64,000 bases of DNA from Streptomyces sp. NBC_01717. GTDB taxonomy: Bacteria > Actinomycetota > Actinomycetes > Streptomycetales > Streptomycetaceae. Positions 9,254 through 17,249 of the stretch are shown here, in pieces (the first letter of the stretch is position 1; each line of letters opens with the position of its first letter). The DNA lies in NCBI RefSeq assembly GCF_036248255.1, contig NZ_CP109178.1, positions 8,065,001 through 8,129,000 of the forward strand, given 5' to 3'. The notes under the pieces are model-generated. The model was not told the DNA's origin. It did no database searches and worked only from the letters and a program-made list of their open reading frames with translations. The translations under genes were made by a program, and so were the position numbers.

Positions 9254-11533
9254 TCAGTGCTCCTTGACCAGCTCGGCGTACGGACCTCCGGCAGCAACCA
9301 GGTCCTCGTGCCGGCCCCGTTCCACGACTGAGCCGTGGTCGAGGACCACGATCTCGTCGCTGTCGCGCACCGTGCTCAGCCGGTGCGCGATCACGACACA
9401 GGCGCAGCCGCGCCGCCGCAGATTGTCGATGATGATCTGCTCGGTCTCCGCGTCCAGGGCGCTGGTCACCTCGTCGAGAACGAGGATGCTCGGCCGGCGG
9501 ACAAGCGCCCGGGCGATCTCCAGACGCTGCCGTTGCCCGCCGGAGAAGTTCCGGCCGTCCTGCTCCACCCGGCTGTGAATCCCGCCGGGGCGCCGGGCGA
9601 CGACCTCGTACAGGGCGGCGTCCTCCAGTGCGGCGACGACGGCGTCGTCCGGGACCGACGGGTCCCACAGCGCCACGTTGTCGCGCACGGTGCCCTCGAA
9701 GAGGAAGATGTCCTGGTCGACGAAGGAGACCGAGGCGGCCAGCGCACTGCGGGAAATGTCCTCCAGACGTTGCCCGTCCACCCGGATCGTGCCCTCCCAG
9801 GGGCTGTAGAGCCCCGAGATCAGCCGGGAGACCGTCGACTTGCCGCTGCCGGATCCACCGACCAGCGCCACCTGCTGCCCCGGACCGACGGACAGCGAGA
9901 AGCCGGTGAGCAGCGGCTTGTCGAGCGGGCTGTAGCCGAAGGTGATCTCTTCCAGCGTCACATGGCCCTTGAGCCTGCGTGTGCTCGCAGCCGGTTCGGG
10001 GCGGGAGTACAGCGAGTCCACCGGGAAGTTCTCGACGTCCTTGAGACGGGCCACATCGGCAGCGAAGTCCTGCACCCGGCCCGCCACCGAGTTGAGCCGT
10101 GCGACCGGAGCCGTGAAACGGGTCACCAGCGCCTGGAACGCGACGAGCAGACCGATCGAGATGTGGCCGTCGACGGCCCGCAGCCCTCCGATCCACAGAA
10201 TCAGGGCGCTGTTGAGGGTCGCGAGCGCGGGGGCGACAACACCCAGCCAGGCGCTCGGCACACCGAGGCGCTGCTGCTCCTCCAGCGTGGTCGCGTGCTG
10301 CCCCGCCCAGCGGCGGAAGTATCCGTTCTCGCCGCCGGTGGCCTTCATCGTCTCGATCAGCTGCAGCCCGGTGTACGACGTGTTGGTCAGCCTGGCGCTG
10401 TCGGCCCGCAGCTTCTGGGCACCGGTGGCCCGCAGGCGCACGACGATGCGCATCGCCACCACATTGAGCAGCGCCAGCCCCACGCCGATGACCGTCAACT
10501 GCGGGTCGTAGATCCACAGCAGGGCCGCGTAGAGCAGGACGACGACTCCGTCCACGCCTACGGCCGTGAGGTCGCGGGCCAGGGTCTCGGCCACGACATC
10601 GTTGGACTGCAGTCGCTGGACGAGATCGGCGGGGCTGCGCTGGGAGAAGAAGGTGACCGGCAGTCTGAGCAGATGCCGGAAGAATCGGGCACTGCTGAGC
10701 GTGGAGGAGATGATGCGACCGCGCAGCAGGTTCGCCTGCTGCAGCCAGGTCAGCACGACGGTGAGCGCCACCATGGTGCCCATGGCCGCGAACAGGACGC
10801 TCAGCAACGAGGTCTGTTCGCCGATCAGGAACATGTCGATGTAGGCGCGGCTCAGTGCAGGCAGCGTCGCGCCGACGGCCACGAGCAGCAGGCTCGCGAG
10901 CAGAGCGGCCAGCATCGTGCCCGAGGTGCCGCGCAGCCGCGCCGGCAGGGCGCCCATGATCCCGGGCTTCCTGCCACCGCGGCGGAACCCGTCGCCGGGC
11001 TCGAGGACCAGGACGACGCCGGTGAAGCTGGTGTCGAAATCCTCGGCCGTCACGAAACGGCGGCCCTTGTCCGGGTCGTTGATGTGCACGCCTCGCCGTC
11101 CGAAGCGGCGGCCCATGCCGTCGTACACGACGTAGTGATTGAACTCCCAGAAGAGGATGGCCGGTGCCTGGACCTCGGCGAGGGCCGCCGGTTCCATCTG
11201 CATGCCCTTGGCCTGCAGCCCGTAACTGCGGGCCGCCTTCAGGACATTGCTGGCCCGCGATCCGTCGCGCGAGACTCCGCAGGCGATGCGCAGCTCCTCC
11301 AGCGGCACATGACGGCCGTAATGACCGAGCACCATGGCCAGCGAGGCGGCGCCGCACTCCAGTGCCTCCATCTGGAGAACGGTGGGGCTGCGTACGGTCT
11401 TGGCCTTCTTGCCCTTCGGTACCGGCCGCGGCCCCGAACGTCGCCTGCTGCCCGCTGCGTTGTCCGGCCGGTGCCGGCCGCGGCCGGGAGGAGGGAGCTG
11501 CGGCGCGGTGGGAGAGGTGTGCGGAGCGGTCAC
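9254..11533 (-). CDS. NHLM-type C39 peptidase-containing ABC exporter (PCAT)
   Basis: A 759-residue protein. Its N-terminal C39 cysteine peptidase has Cys60 in LECGAASLAM, His133 in FNHYVVYDG and Asp153 in HINDPDKG, so the catalytic triad is complete. The membrane domain is at about 190-480. The ATPase follows with Walker A GGSGSGKST, signature FSGGQRQRLEIARAL and Walker B ILVLDEVTSALD. Family role: it cleaves leader peptides after a double glycine and exports the core. The GTG at 11533 overlaps the HlyD-like stop (GTGA). A 75-aa precursor with a GG leader sits at the head of this operon and is the obvious substrate. No LanM, radical-SAM or cyclodehydratase gene is nearby. Confidence 0.92.
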   Translation of the reverse strand: MTAPHTSPTAPQLPPPGRGRHRPDNAAGSRRRSGPRPVPKGKKAKTVRSPTVLQMEALECGAASLAMVLGHYGRHVPLEELRIACGVSRDGSRASNVLKAARSYGLQAKGMQMEPAALAEVQAPAILFWEFNHYVVYDGMGRRFGRRGVHINDPDKGRRFVTAEDFDTSFTGVVLVLEPGDGFRRGGRKPGIMGALPARLRGTSGTMLAALLASLLLVAVGATLPALSRAYIDMFLIGEQTSLLSVLFAAMGTMVALTVVLTWLQQANLLRGRIISSTLSSARFFRHLLRLPVTFFSQRSPADLVQRLQSNDVVAETLARDLTAVGVDGVVVLLYAALLWIYDPQLTVIGVGLALLNVVAMRIVVRLRATGAQKLRADSARLTNTSYTGLQLIETMKATGGENGYFRRWAGQHATTLEEQQRLGVPSAWLGVVAPALATLNSALILWIGGLRAVDGHISIGLLVAFQALVTRFTAPVARLNSVAGRVQDFAADVARLKDVENFPVDSLYSRPEPAASTRRLKGHVTLEEITFGYSPLDKPLLTGFSLSVGPGQQVALVGGSGSGKSTVSRLISGLYSPWEGTIRVDGQRLEDISRSALAASVSFVDQDIFLFEGTVRDNVALWDPSVPDDAVVAALEDAALYEVVARRPGGIHSRVEQDGRNFSGGQRQRLEIARALVRRPSILVLDEVTSALDAETEQIIIDNLRRRGCACVVIAHRLSTVRDSDEIVVLDHGSVVERGRHEDLVAAGGPYAELVKEH

Positions 11534-12336
11534 GGGAGCAGCCAATCGATCGGACGCTGGTCGGCCAGGTGGATGGCGCCGGTGGCCAGGGTCATGGAGT
11601 CGATCGTGTACGGAGGACCCTGGGCCGACGACCACCGGTAGCCGGACTCCGTGGCGGACGACCGGTCGAGCCGCACCAGGACCGCCACCGGCCTGCCGTG
11701 CTGCGAGAACTGTTGGCCCAGCTGTCCGTCGCCGAGAAAGCCACTGATCTGCCGGGGTGTCTGTGAATTCCTGCCGACCGCGGCCACCCGGCCGCGCACC
11801 ACTCCGTACTTCTGGGACGGCACCGACTGGGCGGTCAGATCGACGGAGGCGCCCACCGCAATGCCCGGCCCGCTGTCGCCCGGTACATAGAGCATCACCA
11901 TCAGGGGATCGTCGGCGCCACGGGTCCGCTCCACACTCGCTACGTCCGCACCCGTGGTGACCACCGCTCCGATCGAGGCCGTCAGGGCGGTCACCCGTCC
12001 TGCGGCGATCGTGCGGACGACCCGGTCGCCCTGTTCGGTACGGACCTTGAGCAGCGGCGCGTCGGCGGGCAGGGTCTCGCCTTCCTTGGCGAGTACGGCG
12101 GTGACCTGGCCCGCAACGGGGCTCTGCAGGATGTAACTGCCCTGTGCGTGAGTGAAGATGCCGGGCGCCCGGAGTGTGGACGAGACGGTTCCGGTCACCG
12201 CCCAGAAGCCGGCGGCGGCCATGACGAGCACGGTGATGCCGAGGGCGAGCCGGCCCTGCGGGCGCGCGAAACGTACCGGCAGGTCGAGTTCCTCCGGCGA
12301 CTGCAGCTTGGAAAGGGCCTGTTGGCGGAACTGCAC
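11530..12336 (-). CDS. NHLM-type HlyD-family secretion adaptor
   Basis: A 268-residue membrane-fusion-like protein. It has a short cytoplasmic N-terminus, one TM segment near residues 31-50 (LALGITVLVMAAAGFWAVTG) and a biotinyl-lipoyl-like domain (SPVAGQVTAVLAKEGETLPA, and a second lipoyl half near VRTIAAGRVTALTASIGAVV). A beta-barrel region follows. This fits the HlyD homologue of NHLM export systems, which links the ABC pair to the cell exterior. The GTG at 12336 has GGGAAGAG about 6-7 bases upstream. Its stop overlaps the next gene's start. A strong hairpin separates it from the precursor gene, so its expression probably depends on read-through. Confidence 0.85.
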   Translation of the reverse strand: MQFRQQALSKLQSPEELDLPVRFARPQGRLALGITVLVMAAAGFWAVTGTVSSTLRAPGIFTHAQGSYILQSPVAGQVTAVLAKEGETLPADAPLLKVRTEQGDRVVRTIAAGRVTALTASIGAVVTTGADVASVERTRGADDPLMVMLYVPGDSGPGIAVGASVDLTAQSVPSQKYGVVRGRVAAVGRNSQTPRQISGFLGDGQLGQQFSQHGRPVAVLVRLDRSSATESGYRWSSAQGPPYTIDSMTLATGAIHLADQRPIDWLLP

Positions 12337-12368
12337 GGAACTCTTCCCTTGCTGTCAGGTGTGAGCAG

Positions 12369-12400
12369 TGAGCCCCGGAACCATGAGGTTCCGGGGCTCA
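12369..12400 (-). terminator. Perfect hairpin between the peptide precursor and the export genes
   Basis: Arms 12369-12381 and 12388-12400 pair over 13 bp without mismatch around CATGAG. It starts 9 bases after the precursor stop and lies 32 bases before the adaptor start. It probably acts as a partial terminator or mRNA stabiliser, allowing far more precursor than transporter to be made. Confidence 0.75.
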
Positions 12401-12409
12401 CGGACCGTC

Positions 12410-12637
12410 TCAGAGACCGGCGATGAGGCCGGTGGCCAGGCCGGTGACGGCACCGGTGTTCACGCCGGTGGTCGAGGTGGCGAGGCCGGTGACCGAGCCC
12501 ACGACGCCGGAGACCGGGGCCACGGAGTCGACGGTGCCCGTGACGTTGCCGAGCAGGCCGCCGACGAGACCGCCGGACACGTTGTCGAGGTCGTTGTCGG
12601 AAATCTCGAGGGTCTCGACCTGGGGGGTGTGGTTCAT
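12410..12637 (-). CDS. Double-glycine-leader peptide precursor, cysteine-free core (NHLM export substrate)
   Basis: A 75-residue peptide. Residues 1-23 form an acidic leader with LEISDNDLDNVSGG, a classic GG cleavage site for C39 peptidases. The predicted 52-residue core (24-75) contains only Gly, Ala, Val, Leu, Ile, Thr, Ser, Asn, Pro and one Asp. It has no Cys, aromatic, Lys or Arg residue. Twelve of 52 core residues are Gly, and Gly58, 62, 66, 70 and 74 are spaced every four residues. Similar Streptomyces peptides are, to my knowledge, often labelled type A2 lantipeptide, but without Cys no lanthionine ring can form. GAAAGG lies just upstream of the ATG. It heads the export operon and is probably its secreted product; whether it is a bacteriocin or a signal is unknown. 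Confidence 0.85.
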   Translation of the reverse strand: MNHTPQVETLEISDNDLDNVSGGLVGGLLGNVTGTVDSVAPVSGVVGSVTGLATSTTGVNTGAVTGLATGLIAGL

Positions 12638-13487
12638 GATGAAGGCTGCCTTTCAGCTTGGTAATTCATAGCGGTAACCCCTTGGTGTGGCCGCCGCATT
12701 GGCCAGGATCAAAGCACGTTGACGCCGTGCGCAGCTAATCGGACCGGCGTTGATCAGGGGTTCTTCACGCAATGAATTAGCGCTGCGTGCAGATGTGTTC
12801 ATGAGTCGGCGGCGGCTTCTTCACAAGCTTCACCATCTGAATTCTCTTTGTCTGAAAGTCCATTTACTTCAACTGGGACACTCGTGTTCAAACCCCCCTG
12901 CGACTGGTCCGGACCAGGGTGTCCAGGCGGGTGGGGGTGACCGGTCTGGGCATGAGGTGTGCAGGTTTACGGAAGGTGAGCTGAGAGGCGAAACCAGCAG
13001 GTAGGAGCGCTGCTTCGGAGACGTCCCGATGGATGCGGGGTGGTACGTGCACACACGGAGAGCCCTCGACCGACTCGGGAGCCGGGCTTGCCCTTGACGT
13101 GCGGGTGAGGGTTTGGCGTCCCCGAGCCCTTCGACCGTCCGGTCCGAACGGGCCCCGATCGCTCAGGCCCGAGCGGGCCCCGATGGCGAGGAGTTCGCCC
13201 ATGACTGCCGCATCACCCGTAGCGTCCCTGCCCCGCACGTCGCGAGAAGTCCGCCTGCTCGTCTTTCCGGACGGTCTGCTCCGACCGGAGCATTTCCGGG
13301 GACGTCCGGACACCTCTGCCGTAGCCGGGCGAGGACGAAGTGATGGGCCGTAACCGGTATTTCCTGGTGTTTCCCGGACTCCGTACGGTGGTCGGCGGCG
13401 GGGTGGAAGGCGCCCCGTTCCCCGGCGCGCAGCCCGGGGACCCGCTGTTCGGGATGGCCGTCGGTGAGGTGGTGACGGCCGCCGCGC
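12638..13487. other. Long non-coding stretch upstream of the peptide precursor
   Basis: 850 bases. 12640-12895 is clearly less GC-rich than its surroundings and must hold the precursor promoter. It contains the dyad CACGCA (12766-12771)/TGCGTG (12784-12789). A DasR-like palindrome lies at 12902-12917. From about 12920 to 13487 the DNA is GC-rich and open in several frames, but nothing resembles a known protein. It ends in the remnant of an acyl-CoA synthetase, so much of it may be decayed coding DNA. Confidence 0.5.
12902..12917. promoter_or_regulatory. DasR-like palindrome upstream of the peptide precursor
   Basis: ACTGGTCCGGACCAGG contains the perfect 14-base palindrome CTGGTCC/GGACCAG (12904-12917). 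It matches the DasR-responsive element ACTGGTCTAGACCACT except for the two central bases and the last two. It lies about 265 bases upstream of the precursor ATG and could also serve another GntR-type regulator. Confidence 0.35.
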
Positions 13488-13785
13488 TTCCAGGAGGACG
13501 ACCACGAGATGCTGACCGACCCGGTCTTCTGCGGACTGCCCGTGCCCGGCACCGACTCCATGGTCGTCGACTGCGCCACCGGTGAGCCGTTGCCTCTCGG
13601 GGAACCCGGCGAGATCGTCGTCCGCGGCCCGTCCGTCCCCACCCCAGCGCGCTCACCGCCGATGCCCTGCACGAGTGGGCGGCCGCGGCGATGGCGGCGT
13701 ACAGGGCCCCTGGATCGAGCTCCTCGACAGCTTCTCGATGACCGCCACCGGAAAGATCAAGAAGGCCGAGCTCCGACCAGCCAGT
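13488..13785 (+). pseudogene. Acyl-CoA synthetase (AMP-binding) remnant, frameshifted
   Basis: Two conserved blocks of a long-chain acyl-CoA synthetase survive in different frames. The first, from 13488, reads FQEDDHEMLTDPVFCGLPVPGT and then GEPLPLGEPGEIVVRGPS, as in the adenylation core. The second, at about 13650-13780, reads LHEWAAAAMAAYRAP and, after a further one-base shift, WIELLDSFSMTATGKIKKAEL, the C-terminal TGKI motif with its catalytic lysine. The sequence between the blocks is deleted and the N-terminal 300 or so residues are missing. It cannot encode an active enzyme. Its tail overlaps the 3' end of the convergent HAD gene, so the deletion that created it may have placed that gene here. 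Confidence 0.75.
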
Positions 13786-14455
13786 CGTACGCGGCCTGCG
13801 CCGTGAACTCGCTCTGCCCACCGCGGAAGAGCAGCTCCGCCGCCGTGAACGCAGGATCGGCGGCCGTCGACGCCACATAGGGGACCGCGATGCAGCGCAT
13901 GCCCGCCGCATGCGCTGCCGCCGCTCCTGGCGCAGCGTCCTCCAGCACCACACAGTCGCCGGGCGCGGCGCCCAGCCGCCGGGCGGCCTCCAGGAACACA
14001 TCCGGCTCCGGCTTCCCGTGCGCCACCTCGTCGGCGGAGACGTACGCCGTGAGGTACGCGGCGAGTCCCGTGCCCGCGAGCACGGCCTCGATCGCCGCCC
14101 GGGACGAACCCGACGCCACGGCCATGGTGATCCCCTCCTGATGCAACCGTTCGACGAACTTCCGCATCTCGGGGAACACTTCGGTCGAAGAGCGCGCCAG
14201 TTCCAGATAGACGGCGTCCTGGGCCGCCAGCAGTTCGTCGACGGGCGCCTCGATTCCGTACTCGACCCGCAGCGCCGTCAGTGTCTCGCGGGTGCTGATG
14301 CCGATGAATTGGGTGTGGTGCTGCCAGGTGAAGCCGGGTGCGCCGTACCGGGCGAGGACCCGGCGCCCCGCTTCGTAGTAGTTCGGCTCGCTGTCCACGA
14401 GAGTGCCGTCGAGATCGAAGACGACCGAGGGGGCTGAGGGGCACCAAGTACTCAT
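13757..14455 (-). CDS. HAD-superfamily hydrolase (beta-phosphoglucomutase/phosphatase-like)
   Basis: 232 residues. Motif I is VVFDLDGTLVDSE with the nucleophile Asp, motif II is AVASGSSR, motif III is the Lys in HGKPEPDVFLEAA, and motif IV is CVVLEDAAPGAAAA. The cap insertion after motif I is of the subfamily I type seen in sugar phosphatases and beta-phosphoglucomutases. It probably removes phosphate from a small sugar phosphate or similar metabolite. The ATG at 14455 puts motif I about 10 residues from the start as usual; an ATG at 14467 is also possible. It lies 26 bases after the Lrp gene on the same strand. Its 3' end overlaps the acyl-CoA synthetase remnant. Confidence 0.85.
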   Translation of the reverse strand: MSTWCPSAPSVVFDLDGTLVDSEPNYYEAGRRVLARYGAPGFTWQHHTQFIGISTRETLTALRVEYGIEAPVDELLAAQDAVYLELARSSTEVFPEMRKFVERLHQEGITMAVASGSSRAAIEAVLAGTGLAAYLTAYVSADEVAHGKPEPDVFLEAARRLGAAPGDCVVLEDAAPGAAAAHAAGMRCIAVPYVASTAADPAFTAAELLFRGGQSEFTAQAAYDWLVGARPS

Positions 14456-14481
14456 GGCACCCAGCATGGCAAGCCCGGTGA

Positions 14482-14967
14482 TCAGCCCGTCGGTCCGGCC
14501 GCGGTCCGGCCCACCGATTCGACCAGTGGCAGCAGCCGGTGCGGCACCCGCTCGCGCAGGGCCACCTCGGTACGGGTCCTGACCACACCGGGCAACTGGA
14601 TCAGCTGCTGGATCACATCCTCCAAGTGCCCGTTGTCACGGGCCACGACCCGGGTCAGCAGGTCCCCGCCGCCGGTGGTCGAGAAGGCCTCGACGATCTC
14701 CGGGACGGCGGCGAGGGCTTCGCCCACCTCGTCCAGATGCCCCTGGGTGACCTCCAGATGGACGAAGGCGAGCACCGGGTGGCCGAGCGCGGCGGGGGAG
14801 AGGACCGGACCCGTGCCGGTGATCACGCCGTTGCGCTCCAGCCGGTCGATCCGGGCCTGGAGGGTGCCCCGGGCGATGGAGAGGATCCGCGCGTACTCGC
14901 GCACGCTGGTCCGCGGCTGCTCGATGAGCAGCCGCAGGATGCGGGTGTCCAGTGCGTCCACCGCCAT
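14482..14967 (-). CDS. Lrp/AsnC-family transcriptional regulator
   Basis: 161 residues. The N-terminal winged helix-turn-helix reads LDTRILRLLIEQPRTSVREYA and then GTLQARIDRLERNGVI, as in Lrp/AsnC proteins. The C-terminal RAM (ligand/oligomer) domain spans about residues 70-150 and carries a GGGDLLTRVVARD-type loop. Such proteins sense amino acids and control transport or breakdown genes. The ATG at 14967 has GGAAGGGG at a good distance; a longer start at 15018 adds an unlikely tail. It lies just downstream of an amino-acid permease on the same strand, the likely target. Confidence 0.9.
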   Translation of the reverse strand: MAVDALDTRILRLLIEQPRTSVREYARILSIARGTLQARIDRLERNGVITGTGPVLSPAALGHPVLAFVHLEVTQGHLDEVGEALAAVPEIVEAFSTTGGGDLLTRVVARDNGHLEDVIQQLIQLPGVVRTRTEVALRERVPHRLLPLVESVGRTAAGPTG

Positions 14968-15054
14968 GGTCCGATGGCCCCTTCCCGGTCGGTCGGTACG
15001 GGCTCCGACTGTACCCATGGCGCACCGTCACACCATCCGGTCGTACCGCTCGCT

Positions 15055-16488
15055 TCAGAGGCGGGCGTTCTCGGGGAGCGCGTCCTCGGGGAGGGTGACC
15101 AGCCAGCGGGTGTCCTTGCGGGGGCGGAGGTAGAACGCCCAGTAGAGGGTGGCCGCTGCCATGATCCCACCGGTCCACAGCAGGTACTGGGCCTCCTGCT
15201 GGCTGAGGATGTAGACGAGTACGGCGATCAGCACCACCGGCATCGCCGGCCAGAGCGGCATGCGCCAGGCGGGAAGGTCCTTGTGGGAGGCGCGGCGGGC
15301 TGCCAGCGCGGCGACCGCGACCAGCAGGTACATGCCCGTCACGGAGACGCCGGTCACGCCGTACAGGGTGTCGAGGTTGACGAAGCACAGCGCCGCGCCC
15401 GGGACCCCCACCACCAGCGTGGCGACCCACGGCGAACCGAAGCGGCCGAGGCGGGCGAGGGCGTTGTTGACCGGCTCGGGCCACGCCTTGTCACGGGCCG
15501 AAGCGAACAGCACCCGGGAGTTCTGGATGACCATGACGATGCCCGCGTTGATGATCGCGAGTGCGACGCACAGGCTCACGAACGTACCGACCGCCGAGTT
15601 GCTCCACGTGGTGACCATCCGGCCGATGTCGCCCGAGGTGAGCGCCGCGAGGTCGGGCGCACCCATGGTGATCGCCACCACGGGGACGAGGATGACGGCG
15701 GTCGAGATGGCGAGGGTGGCGAGGACTGTACGGGAGACGTTGCGCCGCGGGTCCTCCAGCTCCTCGGAGAGATAGACGGCGGTGGAGAAGCCCTGCGTGA
15801 TGAAGAGCGCGATGGCCAGACCTGAGACCACCAGCATCGCGGTGACCGGGCGGGACGTCCCGCCGTCGCTCGCGACCACACCATGCACCAGGCTGCCGGC
15901 GCCGCGCTCGGTGTGGGCGAAGCCGAGCACCGCCACCACGGCCGCCGCGATCACTTCGAGCACCAGGAAGACGCCGGTGATCCAGGCGTTGGCACGCAGG
16001 TCCAGCAGACCGGCCAGGGTGGCGAGCACCATCACCCCGGCGCCGGCGGCCTCCGCCGGTACATGGACCAGGGGAGCGAGGTAGTCCGCCGTACCCATGG
16101 CGATGACCGGCGGCACGATCATCACGACCAGCAGCGACAGCACGAACACCAGCCAGCCGGCGAGCCGGCCGGTCAGGGTGGTGACCATGGCGTACTCGCC
16201 GCCCGCGCTGGGGATCAGCGTGCCCAGCTCCGAGTAGCAGAACGCCACGGCGATACAGAGCAGCGAGCCGATCGCGATGGTGAGCGCGGTGGCGGTCCCG
16301 AGGTCGCCGAACAGGTCGGGCACGACGACGAAGAGCGTGGAGGCGGGCGTCACGCAGGACAGGGTGAGCAGGGTTCCGCCGACGACGCCGATGGAACGCT
16401 TGAGGGCGCGCGGGCCGTCCTGGCCGCCGGGATCGGTTGCCACCGGTGCGGCGCCGGAGGTGACGGGCTGGCTGAGCATGTCGGTCAT
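15055..16488 (-). CDS. APC-family amino-acid permease
   Basis: 477 residues with about 12 hydrophobic segments. The N-terminal RSIGVVGGTLLTLSCVTPAS and the TM3 region AFCYSELGTLIPSAGGEYAM match the APC superfamily, in which the first-segment glycines bind the amino-acid backbone. It is an inner-membrane amino acid/polyamine uptake or exchange protein. The substrate is not readable. The Lrp-type gene 87 bases downstream probably controls it. Upstream lies an inverted repeat (GGTTTCG/CGAAACC, 16563-16595) that may be the operator. Confidence 0.88.
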   Translation of the reverse strand: MTDMLSQPVTSGAAPVATDPGGQDGPRALKRSIGVVGGTLLTLSCVTPASTLFVVVPDLFGDLGTATALTIAIGSLLCIAVAFCYSELGTLIPSAGGEYAMVTTLTGRLAGWLVFVLSLLVVMIVPPVIAMGTADYLAPLVHVPAEAAGAGVMVLATLAGLLDLRANAWITGVFLVLEVIAAAVVAVLGFAHTERGAGSLVHGVVASDGGTSRPVTAMLVVSGLAIALFITQGFSTAVYLSEELEDPRRNVSRTVLATLAISTAVILVPVVAITMGAPDLAALTSGDIGRMVTTWSNSAVGTFVSLCVALAIINAGIVMVIQNSRVLFASARDKAWPEPVNNALARLGRFGSPWVATLVVGVPGAALCFVNLDTLYGVTGVSVTGMYLLVAVAALAARRASHKDLPAWRMPLWPAMPVVLIAVLVYILSQQEAQYLLWTGGIMAAATLYWAFYLRPRKDTRWLVTLPEDALPENARL

Positions 16489-17249
16489 GGAGCGGTTCCG
16501 ATCGACTGGGTGTGACGGGTGACGGCGGGAGCGCTATCGCCTCCGTGGCTTGCTGCGATGTTGGTTTCGTCTGCTCCCGGCGCGTTATCGAAACCTGTGG
16601 GATCCGTCACGTCAACCGTCGATTACCTTCGGAATTCGTCGCGTTCTGGCTTCTTGCTGGCGGTATTCGTAGAAGGAGGCCTTATTGACGCGGTATTGAT
16701 GACTGGCGAAATCGGCGCCACTTTCCCGCTTGTGACCTTCGAATGTGAGGCTCTTTGGTGTGGATGCCTGTGATGCGCAGGGCGTGGAGGTGGGGGTGAT
16801 CAGTGGATCGGTCGCGACGGGAATCGCAGAGTGTCACCGGTCACGTTGCGCGGTTTTTGCCTTGGGGGGGCGGGCGGAGTGGGGCCCGTTCGACGGCATC
16901 GGCCCGGACCGTGTGCAGCAGGCTTGCCGCCGTGACCGGTACGGCGGTCTTCGCGGGCCGCTCGGTCTTCGCGGGCCGCTCGCCGCATCGGTCGCGGCGG
17001 AAGGCCGGGCCTGCCGCCCGGCAGCATCCGAGACCGCGCCTGGGCGAGGTGCGTGGGACGGTTCGGCCCGGCATCGTCCATTGGTGTTCCTATGGCACAC
17101 CAAAAGGGTGCTGGGCTATGCCAATGGCACAGGCAGATCGCCATGAGTTGAGCCGGATGAGGTTCAGGTGCTGTCATGAACCCAGTCGATGGCGCTGCGG
17201 ATCCCGCGGCGCCTTTTTCATGCCAGGACACAGTGGGGAGAGCCAAGCG
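16489..17249. other. Intergenic stretch between the permease and FUSC genes
   Basis: 761 bases between divergent genes with no convincing gene. 16563-16595 holds an inverted repeat. 16600-16760 is comparatively A/T-rich. 17085-17185 is rich in short repeats and dyads: TGGCACA twice, GCCAATGGC, and GGTTCA (17161-17166) with TGAACC (17177-17182). It could be a leader of the FUSC transcript. The FUSC frame stays open back to 16803, but that extension shows no domain. Confidence 0.45.
16563..16595. promoter_or_regulatory. Inverted repeat upstream of the amino-acid permease
   Basis: GGTTTCG (16563-16569) and CGAAACC (16589-16595) are perfect 7-base arms with a 19-base spacer, 75-107 bases before the permease start. 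Candidate operator for the adjacent Lrp-type regulator or another factor. Confidence 0.35.

Noticed and set aside
12410..12637. Lanthipeptide assignment of the 75-aa precursor
   Set aside because: The core has no cysteine and no LanM/LanB/LanC gene is present, so thioether rings cannot form. The leader only shares the GG export signal.
13033..13353. 106-residue plus-strand reading frame
   Set aside because: Arg/Pro-rich with no ribosome site, no recognisable motif and no conserved start. Typical of chance frames in GC-rich DNA.
17100..17182. Possible TPP riboswitch on the minus strand
   Set aside because: Only a few bases resemble the GAACCTGAT part. The CTGAGA motif and the GGGGTGC arm are missing, and no thiamine gene follows on that strand.
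16803..17249. Upstream extension of the FUSC frame by about 149 residues
   Set aside because: The extra part is low-complexity, Arg-rich and shows no domain. A good ribosome site (GGGGAG at 17235) fixes the start at GTG 17250.
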